Positions 37,101 to 47,400 of a stretch of 64,000 nt of DNA are shown here, piece after piece (the stretch's first letter is position 1; every line of letters starts with the position of its first letter). The translations under genes and the position numbers were made by a program. This DNA is from Gymnorhina tibicen (lineage: Eukaryota; Chordata; Aves; Passeriformes; Artamidae): the NCBI GenBank assembly GCA_013399875.1, contig VXAZ01001670.1:124001-188000 (forward strand). Reading direction: 5' to 3'. Under the pieces are notes generated by a model. It worked only from the letters and a program-made list of their open reading frames with translations, ran no database searches and was not told the origin of the DNA.

Positions 37101-39205
37101 AGAGCATCATTGGTTCTCTTATCCATGCTGCAGCTGCACATCCTCTGCTTCTGGTGGCATGATCATCACATGTTTGGCCTGGAGAGATTAGTAGGTCTCA
37201 GGCCATTTTTCTTTCTGTGGTTCTCTTCCTTGCTGATCTCTGAGTGAGAATGGTGGTATGGTTGTGTTTCAATTTGCTCTACAGAAAGGAGTCAAAATAA
37301 TGTTTATAATCAGGTGCCAACATGCTGTGAGACATTCTCATACAGCTGTGAAGTCTGGAAGCTTTAAGGGCTGTGTCTTACAAACTTTGCTTTGATTAGA
37401 CTCTTGCTTCTATTGTTATTCTGATGAAATAGTGCAGAGTCATGAATAACTGCAGATTTGTTCAAGGTAGTCAGGTTTCTGAGGGAGAAATGGAGGATTC
37501 AGTATCAGCAATCTGTTTGCCTTCGGATCTGTGTGCAGCAGCAACTGCGTAAGTTCAGTATTCAGCTGTTCACTCAGCTTCTTACTGCATCTGATTTCTA
37601 TATTGCATCTGATACCCTACAACACAATGTAAAATAGAAGTGCACCAAAAATCAGTTATTTATTCAGTTTTTACACAGTTCTCATGTAGTGTTAACTTCT
37701 ATAGACTTTTATTGCAGCGTGGCTTCAGAAAGAAATATATAAAACGTAAAAGACTTCAGATTTTGGCCCAGTATGTTTCCTTCAAAGTAACACTTCTGAA
37801 TATAATCAAATAGTCAGGGGACAGAGACAGAAAGAGTCAGGAAAATACAAAAGGACAATCACATTGTTTTACTAGAGGTTGATGTTAAAGGCAGAAACAT
37901 AGGAATTGCTGTGGTCCAGAGCTCATTAAAAATTAATTATATTATGGAATAATGTTTTGTGGTTCTATATTAGTTATCAGCTAAGAATCTTGGAGCCCTC
38001 TGGAGGCTCCACCTTATTCTGGCATTCCCTCCTGTGAGTTTCTTTTATTCTGTCTTTTTATTCTATAGACATGCAAATAGAAATGGTCAGGCAAAATGAC
38101 CTTTCCACCATTGCCTGTTGGGTCTGAGTTAGATCTGAAGTTGGAGCTGAGACAGCTAATTTTCCCCTCATCCTACTTCAGCCATCATATAAACTTTCCC
38201 CTTTCCCTGCTGTTTATTTTTTCCCCAATCATCTTGTAAAGAAACATTGCAGTAGAAGGAAATGTGTCTCTCAATCACTGCTGAAATTACTGCAAAGTGG
38301 TTAGAAGAAATTTTAGAGAGCACAATCTTGGATGATCCACTGTCAAAGCAGTACATACATTAACTGGGCATCTGCAGAGGTCTCTTGTGTTTGGTACTCT
38401 TGAGTATTTTCATTCTTGGACTGCAAGATAGAAGAGAATATACAAACCTGCAAATCTCTCAAAATTGAGAGGCACTGCGTGTGTTGTGAAGATCAGGAAT
38501 ATAACACAGAATGATTTTTGAGGACTGGAAAAATGGCTTAAACTGCAGGTTTTAGGCTGAAAAGGGAACTAGGCTTTATAACACCTTACTAGCTAATGTG
38601 AATCAACAGGCTACTGTTTTGCCAAAACAGTAATGGTGTCTCATAAAAAGCAAACATCTAGAATATATAAACAGGTGTAGTCTGTGAGCTACTTCATTAC
38701 ATGAAGTAATTGTCTGATTATACTGAAAATTAGTAAAAACACTGTTGAAGTTTTGAACAGTGAGCTTCAAGGACAATGTGAACCAAGTGGAGAGAACTCA
38801 TAGAAAAGGCCAGTGGGGAAAAAAAAAATGTCTCACAGAGGAAAGTTAGAAGAAATTTGAGGTAGTCTGTCTGAAAGCAAATAGAAGTCCTCAAATACAC
38901 AAGGGTGGACAGGATCACGTATGTAGTGGACAGGGCAGACCTCTTATCAAATTTTCTAACATTAATGAAGTAGCATACTTGTCAGGAATGCCACATTTTC
39001 CTGAACTGAGTGCAGGTGGACACAATGACCATTTTGAAGCTGCTGCTTTTGATGATTTCCTCTGTCCCCAAGTGACTCGTTAGGTGTCACTTAGGTGACT
39101 GTTAGGTGTACTCTGAACAGGTGACTATTTGAAAAAATTAGTCATAAGGATACTGCACAAGCAAGTCACACTAACTTGCTATGTTTTAATTTGTTCTGCC
39201 ATCAG
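28193..39205 (+). other. DIO2: DIO2 intron 1 (about 11.0 kb)
   Basis: The intron runs from GTGAGT at 28193 to a pyrimidine-rich tract and ATCAG at 39201-39205. It is phase 0 and 11,013 bp long. A single intron between the membrane-anchor exon and the catalytic exon is the known DIO2 architecture. I recognise no CR1 or LTR in it. It holds a low-complexity TA/TG-rich stretch (about 31680-31955) and a moderately GC-richer patch (about 32270-32870). Open frames inside it (up to 133 codons, minus strand 35695-36096) are not supported as genes. Confidence 0.9.
31680..31955. repeat. Low-complexity TA/TG/CA-rich stretch in DIO2 intron 1
   Basis: Runs such as 'tttttatatatgtatgtgtgtgtagg' near 31731 and 'tatacacacgtatatgtgtgtatgtacacatacatacag' near 31910 alternate purine and pyrimidine for long stretches. 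This is imperfect simple sequence with possible Z-DNA or cruciform propensity. Confidence 0.55.
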
Positions 39206-39823
39206 GTCAAACTGGGAGGAGAAGCCCCAAACTCCAGTGTAATCCACATAGCCAAGGGCAGTGATGGCAGCAGTAGCAGCTGGAAGAATGTTGGTGGCAA
39301 GTGTGGAACCAAATGCCACCTTCTGGATTTTGCCAACTCTGAGCGGCCACTGGTGGTCAACTTTGGCTCAGCTACCTGACCACCATTCACAAGCCAGCTG
39401 TCAGCCTTCAGCAAGCTGGTGGAGGAGTTCTCTGGTGTGGCTGACTTTCTGTTGGTCTACATTGATGAAGCTCACCCATCAGATGGCTGGGCTGCCCCTG
39501 GAATCTCTCCCTCTTCATTCGAAGTTAAGAAACACAGAAGCCAGGAAGAGAGATGTGCAGCTGCTCACCAGCTCCTAGAGCACTTTTCCTTGCCACCTCA
39601 GTGCCAGGTGGTGGCTGACTGCATGGACAACAATGCCAATGTGGCCTACGGGGTTTCATTTGAGCGAGTGTGCATTGTGCAGAGACAAAAAATCGCCTAC
39701 CTGGGAGGCAAAGGCCCTTTTTTCTACAACCTTCAAGAGGTTCGGCTTTGGCTGGAACAAAACTTCAGCAAAAGATGAAATCCATTCTCTACAGGACTTA
39801 TGTCAACAGATGTGTCCCTTTAA
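39206..39823 (+). CDS. DIO2: Type 2 iodothyronine deiodinase, coding exon 2 (residues 75-279, two Sec codons)
   Basis: This exon continues in phase from exon 1 (AYKQ|VKLGGEAPNSS) and carries the thioredoxin-fold catalytic domain. The active-site motif FGSAT-U-PPFTS has in-frame TGA at 39377-39379 as selenocysteine 132. The deiodinase motif YIDEAHPSDGW is at residues 159-169, followed by EVKKH (His 184) and the C-terminal VCIVQRQKIAYLGGKGPF block. A second in-frame TGA at 39776-39778 (residue 265, after FSKR) matches the second, non-catalytic Sec position known in DIO2. Fourteen further codons then lead to TAA at 39821-39823, giving 279 residues against 273 in human. The N-terminal linker (residues about 93-107) is Ser/Gly-rich and differs from mammals. 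Gene predictors that treat TGA as stop would split this exon. Confidence 0.97.
39377..39379 (+). other. DIO2: Catalytic selenocysteine codon (UGA, Sec132)
   Basis: An in-frame TGA falls between GSAT and PPFTS, exactly at the conserved deiodinase catalytic selenocysteine. Recoding needs the SECIS near 44.15-44.22 kb. Confidence 0.96.
39776..39778 (+). other. DIO2: Second in-frame UGA near the C-terminus (Sec265)
   Basis: TGA directly follows NFSKR, the position of the second Sec codon in vertebrate DIO2. It may be read as Sec or may end translation. In the family this residue is dispensable for activity. Fourteen codons follow before TAA. Confidence 0.9.
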
Positions 39824-39865
39824 GTTGATGCAAAAGGGAAAAAAAATGAAGCATATGCTAGTTTG

Positions 39866-39951
39866 AATAAAATCTTTCTGATGATTGCAGGAGAACACAT
39901 TTGATAACAATGTCAAGTGAATGTTAACTAAGAAAATAAAATAAAAATAAA
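39866..39951 (+). promoter_or_regulatory. Cluster of proximal poly(A) signals after the DIO2 stop
   Basis: AATAAA occurs at 39866-39871 and in three overlapping copies at 39935-39940, 39940-39945 and 39946-39951, all within 130 bases of the TAA and over 4 kb before the SECIS. Use of these sites would give mRNAs lacking the SECIS. The motifs are seen; their use is unknown. Confidence 0.55.
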
Positions 39952-42900
39952 AATCTAGCTCCACAGAAACATTGTCAAGTGAAAAAAAATCCCACTCCTG
40001 CTCTTGCAATGGGACAGAAGAGGTGAACAAGCTTCTCCAAAAAGGTGCTGCTGGCAAGCAGGTAGGGTGGTGAGATAAGACCTGTCTCCCAGAAGCCCCA
40101 GTCCTGGGGTGAGGCAGAGCAAGCTTTTCTGCTTGGAAGGCATTCCATGGAAAGGCAATGCTGTACATTTCATCAGAAATGCTTCTTTATGGCCCTGTGG
40201 CCAATGCAAGGAACCTGGGAGGAGCAGGGAGTTTGCAATTACTTTGTATACAAACGCAGTGCAGTGTGGCGATTCTCCTCTCTTGGTAGAAAATGTATTG
40301 TTCAGAGACTGCAGGAACCACATGCAATGCAGCGCACAGGCAGACTGGCTGCTCAGAGCAAGATGAACCTTTGTCTGCTGGTATTTGTACTCTCTGTGGA
40401 CTCCTCTGCACAGCATATTAACTATGTAATGCTACCTACGTGTGCCTGCTGAGAAAGATGTTAAAATCTATGGAGTTGGACCAAAAAGACAAAGGTGATC
40501 AAATAAGCCCATTACCATTTGAAAACTGAAATACCTGGACTATTTATAACACAACACTGAGAACCATCTAGAGCATGCATCATGAGACAAAACTCAGCTG
40601 ATGCCAACCAAACCCTTGGTTCTCAGAGCTAACAACACACATTTATCAATATTCTTTGGTTTTCATCTCTGTTTCTTTACCCACCTCCATCTCTTTCTGT
40701 CTAGCAATAGGCTTAAAGGTAATTTCACTTTTAGCTTTAAAAAAAAACCAACTTATTTCTCTCTCTTTTTTTTTTTTTAAAAATGTGAGATAATGACCTT
40801 GCAGTTGTATTTTGGGGACAGGGGAACTTATGCACAACTTTACCTCATTGAAATGGAAACCTACCCTGTCATTTACACTGTTAAATGTAGTCATGCTGAC
40901 TTTTGCTGTCTTAGATACCTGAAACTAGTTTATAGCTATGTTGATCTGAAAGTTAAGTTGTTTGCAGCCTTAGAACTGATTAGCTGCAGTTCTGCTACCA
41001 GATGAGCTGATAGTCTGTTTTGCTCATGTTCTTGAAAACCTTTCCAGAAGAGAAACAGGGAGGACAAATAGTTTGAATTAATGTGAATATGTGTAAAAAT
41101 GGCAGAATTTTCATATGAATGAGTCTGAGGAATTGATTGTTATGTTTAAAGAGATACTGTGAACTTAGAGTATACATTAAGTTTAGGTATTTCTAAAGCT
41201 AAAATTATTTAATCAAGCCTAATTAAAAGGCAGATTTACAATGAACTAACTTATTACAGCTGATAAATGAAAACCCATATGGAGATGGACTATCCAGGTT
41301 TTCTCTCATCTTTGGCAGAAACATGAAACAGATAAACAGAATAAGTGGCAAAAATCAAATTAGTTCTTTTAATTTCTCATCCTGCTCATTGTCAGGAATA
41401 TGATGTGTTGATACTAATATAGGAAAGAATAGAAAATACATAAGTGTTTTAATTTTCACAAGGCCCATTAATATTGTGTATTTCCTCTAGCTTGGCTGTT
41501 GGTTAACTTAGCCAATGTAGGAGGAATTCGGAAGTGTGTTTTCAAGCACAGATCTGAAATATGACAGTAATATGGGTAATTTCTCCCATACTCAGGTTCA
41601 TGCTTCCCATTCTTCTCACATTTTCCTCCACACACTGTTAAACATAGACACACATGCACTTACACAGTTGGTAATGTGCATTGGAGAAGGGTGTAAAGAG
41701 TGGTTCTCAGATCTCCTGGTGAGCCCCACTTCTCAGAAGGCCTGTGTCTGTGTGTGTGTGTGTGCATTTATATGTGCATCTCTATGTATATAATACATTT
41801 TTATGTATGTGTATACATATGCGTGCACATATAAGTGGTGTCTAAGACCACTAATAACAATTATTCTGTCCTACCTGTTACTGTAAATCATAGCTCAGCG
41901 TGGAAGATTGTTACAGATCTTCATGACTAACTGGGATGTATAACTGAATTTTTAAAAACTATTATCATAGAAACAGTAACAAAGCCAAACGACATGGTTT
42001 ATTTAATCCAGTATCCTACCTCTGACTGTATCAGATGCTTCAGGGGAAGGTGCAATAGTTTTGAACTTACATAATTTTTATTAGCTTCAGCCCTTATTAG
42101 TTTTGCCTCATCTCAAGTGATTGTTGATGTCTCATCATCCCTATGAAAGGCTGATTCTGAGTTTTGAGATTTAAATATTTTGTGAGGTGGGGATTACTAA
42201 AAAAAACATCCCATTTAAAGGTCAAAGAAAACCAAATGAAAACTGATTTTTTTCTTTCATATTTAAATTGGCTGCTTTTCAATGTCATTCTCATCTCTTG
42301 CTGTTATATGCTAAACCACTAAACATAAGTGATCTTAATTTTTCTTCCGTATGTTGGTCATTATATAATCTATATAGAAATTTGTATACCTTTTGTTTGT
42401 TTCTTAAAACAAACAATAGCTCATATTCTTATACAGGTTCATATTCTTTCCTTGCCTCTGAATCTCTTCTATTTTTGCTACACTGTCCTTTTACTCAGGT
42501 GAGTAAAGATGTAGACATTAATCCAAGTGAAAATCTGTATTGATATACACAGCACAGCATCTTTTCCCTATTACATCCTATTCTTCAGACATCTGAAACT
42601 TTTTTAATCCATAGCAACTCCATAGCCTTTGCAAAACTTAAACTAGTAAGTCTTTTCCTCTTTTCCTCATTATACCCTTGAAGTCTGAACTGTTTATATG
42701 GGAAATGCTAGCCAAATGTTTAGCACAGCTGTTGAAACATACCTTTAGTTCAGAGGAAAGAGTCTGAATTAGTAATTCAGTTTGTTAATACCATTTGCAT
42801 ATTTAAAGTTACAATTATTTTTCAAGTCCATTCTCTCCTTTTGAATTTCCATTATTTTGTCTTATAATTCATAGATGTCTGTTCATCACATAGTATACAG

Positions 42901-44147
42901 GAATTTTAAAATTGGCTCCTGTAAATGGGAAAACCACATTGATTTTCCACAAATAAAAATACACAATAATTTCTTTTCTTTCTTGGCAACATGTATGACT
43001 GTCCGGCCTAAAATTTAAAGTTATTCCAGCCTCACTGATTATCAAGACAGAAATACATTTTGCAAAACATTGTGTTTCCCCAGAAAACTTCTGGTTGGAA
43101 AGCAGGGCTTTCTTCAAAGAAAAATGGACATAAAGAAAAAAAAAGGGAAGCAGATTTTCTAGGAGGCAGATAGAAACATAACCTCTTTTTTTTCTTTTTT
43201 AAAAAATTAAAAAAACATTATTGAAAAGGTTTTAATTAAATGTCATGCATTATCCTCAATTGATGGTAAAAGTTGCCATACGTCAGATATCCCAAATTTT
43301 TATAACAGTTGTTTTGGGTCCAGGTAGAAATTTTACTACTTTACTAGCCTTGTACTTCACAGATGGTCTAGTCTGCTCTGAGACTGGATTTGCTTCTGTC
43401 TCGTTCTCACTGTCAGGGCACTATACCATGTTACTTGAGGTGCTCCAGTGTGACATACATGTTGAGCAAAGGCTCACAAAATAGGTGCCTGAAAGTATTC
43501 TGTAAGGCTACTGTATATAATACAGACCCCAATACCGTGTCTCAACTTTAGTATGGGAAACTTCCAGTATTTTTCATTTTGAGCAACATAAAAAGCTATT
43601 CTGGGCTATCATCCTGCATTGTTCTGTGCTTAGCATCTGTATTTAGCACTGTATAAAAGGAATGTAAAACATTTTGTGCAGATGAAAAACTATAGCATTT
43701 TGCTCTTTCCTTCTGTAGACAATGACAAATTTAAGGCAGCAGGAAAACATACTCCATCTATTAAAAAGAGGAAAAGATATTATGAAATGTGTTGTTGAAC
43801 AACTGTCTGAACACTTTGAAAAACAAATGCAGTGATTTTTTGGAAGTTGATCTTGGTGGGGAAACCTACAAAGCTTCTCAAAAAGGTATTTGTGCTGTGC
43901 ATCCAGGTGTGTGCAGAGGGAAGTTATGCTCCTGCATGTGGGAAAGTGGCTTTTCTGTGATGTGGAGTATAGATTTAAGAGTTTTTAAGACTTTCATTCA
44001 GTACTATAACCAAAGCAGTAAGAGGTGTCAGGTAGGGAATATTGGCCAGTTTTGTACAACTCAACACCATGTCTGTGACAAATCCATATTCAGTTGGGCC
44101 CAATTTGGAGTCTTCGGTGAAGAGAGATTGGGGTGAGGCAGAGGGGG

Positions 44148-44218
44148 CTTGTGTGCTTATGAAGATCGCTAATAAAAGAGTGATTAGCTCAGTTAGCGTT
44201 CAGATGCCCTCACACTGG
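44148..44218 (+). promoter_or_regulatory. DIO2 SECIS element (predicted, form 2)
   Basis: A fold made by hand fits the SECIS pattern. Helix 1 pairs GUGUG (44151-44155) with CACAC (44211-44215). The non-canonical quartet sets UGAA (44160-44163, within AUGA) against AGAU (44202-44205). Helix 2 pairs GAUCGCUAA (44164-44172) with UUAGCGUUC (44193-44201), with one U-U mismatch. An unpaired AA-rich stretch follows (UAAAA, 44173-44177 region). A short apical helix GAGU/GCUC (about 44178-44190) makes it form 2. It lies about 4.3 kb after the stop and about 215 bases before the final poly(A) signals, as expected for DIO2. Confidence 0.82.
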
Positions 44219-44431
44219 CATCCCTCTGTGCCCCTTAGTGTGTCTGTATTTGAAAGAGGCGTCTCTTTGGGTCTGGTAATAAGATCGCCGTGGTGTAGGT
44301 GCCTGTGTGTACTGACTATGTGTGTGTCATTGTTTAAATGTCAAAAATACACTGCAGGAGAGCCAGCAAAATTTTGTTACAATATGGTGCTCCATGAAAT
44401 GTGCTTTTTAGATTTGTTTTTCTTGTATTAT

Positions 44432-44444
44432 AATAAACAATAAA
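44432..44444 (+). terminator. DIO2 distal polyadenylation signals (tandem AATAAA)
   Basis: AATAAA at 44432-44437 and 44439-44444 is followed by a GU/U-rich stretch (cttctgtgttttattct, about 44458-44474), the usual downstream element. Cleavage is expected near 44455-44462. This is the first strong signal after the SECIS. Confidence 0.8.
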
Positions 44445-44462
44445 GGAAAATATACCTCTTCT

Positions 44463-47400
44463 GTGTTTTATTCTAATACTGGTTGCTAATACACAGTGGA
44501 ACCTTGACATTTGACCAAGGAAACTTAGAACTATATTTAATACAAAAGCTTGTGCCACCCTGACTAGATCTTAAGCAATACAAGCAAAGTCCCTTATAAG
44601 TGGTGGGACTAATTTACTATCTAACTACTCAACTTTTAAGAAAGGTAAAGGGGAGGGAAACAGGGAGCTACAAGGACAGTATTTGAGTCTGCACAAATTG
44701 CACTGTTCAAAAGAAAAAAGTGCTTGAAGAAAGCATGCCAAGCTGTATATAGCACATGAAACCTGGACAAATTGGTTATGAATGCATCAGTTATAAATGG
44801 CATTCCCATTTCAATGTACAGGCAAAAGAGTAAAAATGAAATTAAAACCACAGCTGAATAGCAGCTACAAGAAAAAAAAATCAAATAAAAAATGTGCAGC
44901 AACTTTTAAAACAAACTCACTTTGTGATTTAATTGTATTTTAGAAATTCCCTCTTTTTTGTCATCTTTTGTTACAATAAGTTTTATGGGACCCTACATCT
45001 AAAAACTTGCTTGTGAATATAGGTAAGAAAGAACAAAACAAATCACCAAAAGGAAGACCATGCAAAAGGTTAAATCCTAGTTTCCCAAACTGAAATGTTC
45101 ATTACAGTATTCATTATAGCCCTTGAAACAACCAAATAAGTAACTCTCTCTAGATTATCTAGTTCACATAACAAAAATAACCCCCAAAAGTACTGAAAGG
45201 AGAATTTTGAGTTGTGAGAATATTCCTGTAGTCTGGCTGTTAATGATTATGACCCTTGTATCAATTATTGCTATAAGAAGCTACTCAGTATTCTGGAAGA
45301 AATAAAAATACCTTTCTTGCTTCTTTTTTCACAGCTGTGTAAATCAGGTGAAGGCACATGTGATGAAATAACAGTTTTATTAGAAAAAAGGACCATTAAT
45401 AAATAACTTGTTAACAAAAATTAGATTCTGGATACTCCTAAATATTTGTTAGAGTGTTTTGGGTTTTTTTCTGGAATAGATGATGTCCATGGTAGAAAAA
45501 AACAGACAAAAAAGAAAATAGATTATTTATGGAGCAGTATCTCAAGATAATTGACTACTGCTCAGGACCTTGCTTTCTGACAGAGAATTCCTGAGGCATA
45601 ATAAACCTTTCCTAAATATAGTCTTCAAACAAAAGACCTAAATCTTGGTTAAAAACTTTGATTACAAACAAGTCAACTCACTCTATATGCTTTTGTGCTT
45701 CTAATGTTCATGTTAGTGAATCAATGAGCTTAAATGTGTCTTAAAGGGCTAATGTGAAATGGAAACACAGAATGGGCATCCTGTTCAAATCCTTAAGGAT
45801 TAAGGATTTGTAAGCCTTGTTATGTGACTTGACTAGAGAAGGAGAATCCAATTTAGGTCATATATATGAAACATATGAATACATCAAAAGTTTTATCTGT
45901 CTCTAAGACAGTTCCTGTTATATAAAATTAAAGGAGTAGCAGGCAGGAAAAATGCTCTTTGTAAGTCAGTATTTCCTATATTATATATTTTTGTTATTCA
46001 TAGAAAAGCTACTGTGACTTAGGTACTGGTTAGGTGTGCAGGTAATAGGAGGGGAAGTTTTCTTAAAAGCCTTATCATCCTTAGGAATTGATCAGGTTTG
46101 GATGTTCTTTAACCCTGTTCTTTTTTCCTTATATCCTTCCTGCTCCTGATTTCCAGTGTTTCTTGAACCTGTCATACCATTGGTGATGTTTTCCCAATTT
46201 CAGTCTTTGGTTTTGTGGAGTTTACTTAAGGCTACAGAATAGCTGAGGTTTTAAGTGTAATGTCAGGATGTCAGTTGTCAGAAGGTTAAGTGGGATATCG
46301 GGAGAATACAGTATTTTGTTCTGTTTATCTGTGTATTCTCAGTGCACATCATCTGCATGTGGGCTTGTTCTCAAACATAATTTTTTGCATGCCAGCCTGC
46401 AGAGCTAAAACTGGCTTTCTGGGCAGATTACAACAACACAAACAAGCTTTCTGCAGACTGGGAGCGAACATACAGGTTTTCATCTCATCCCTAGCTACCA
46501 GAGTTTGTATTTCCCTATGTCTGCCAACCTTTTGTAAAAACTCGTAACAATGCTCCAGCCTCATGCAGGGTGAAGGTCTGAGCACAGTGACTCCCATACA
46601 TTAGACCTGAGCAGATGTCTTATGAGACAAATCTTTATGAGGTTTTCTCAGAGTTTCACAGGAAATTAGACCAATTCTTCCAAACCAGATATTGTTGGAC
46701 TATGCTTGTAGATGAAAAGCACTTGCTTCATGAGAAAGGAAATCTTGTAGCTGATGGAAGGAGCAGCAGATTATTGCTAGCTGCAGAAATTGTCTCTCAA
46801 GTGATCCTTGCAGGTCTTCACAGATGGGCTGAACAGCAGTGCTAAAACTGTCCACCATAATTCACGTAAGGACTGAACACACCTAATGCTAAATAACACA
46901 ACTTTGTCACTTGTGCTTCTCAAAGCACCTGAAAAACAGAAGTACAGCTCTACTACAGACTAATTAGATAACAGCTAGGTTGGATGCCTGACTGAAAGTG
47001 CATATAAACATTAGAGATATTTTCTCAGGGTATTTCTCTTGCCTGTCACCAATATCTGTATACCTCAGTATAATGCTGCTTCTCTGTTGTCCAATACCAT
47101 GGCAAACAGTCCAGTATCACACCCAGCTCCTCCTGAGCAGATTGTAGTGACCTCTTAATTTACACTGTGGGACACTGGTGCTGAACTGAAGTTCAGGTCA
47201 TCTTGTTTATTATTGGAATGGATATTTCCAAGTCAACAGATCAACAAGTTTCCCAGTACTATTTCCAGCAGCAGAAGTATCACAGTAGGTGAGGCTGGGG
47301 AGAAGAAAAGTCCAACAGACCTTTTTTATTCTGATAGGACTTACTATTTAATGATAATTGCAAGAGTTTTCTTATTATATGTTTATTATGTATGAAAATC

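Larger units (their letters stand above)
39824..44457 (+). other. DIO2: DIO2 3' untranslated region
   Basis: About 4.6 kb from TAA to the tandem AATAAA signals. The length is typical for DIO2, whose SECIS lies far from the stop. The region is AT-rich with scattered AUUUA pentamers (for example near 40541, 41206, 42167, 42260 and 43648) that could destabilise the mRNA. It also has a TG dinucleotide run near 41749-41764 and an early cluster of poly(A) signals. Frames within it, including a 153-codon minus-strand frame at 39955-40416, are not credible genes. Confidence 0.85.

Noticed and set aside
39955..40416. 153-codon minus-strand open frame antisense to the DIO2 3' UTR
   Set aside because: The frame has no recognisable domain and no promoter evidence. 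A stop-free run of this length in a locally GC-richer stretch can occur by chance.
44181..44199. TTAGCTCAGTTAG, resembling a tRNA D-arm
   Set aside because: No acceptor stem, anticodon arm or T-arm can be built around it. The bases are better explained as the apical part and helix 2 of the SECIS.
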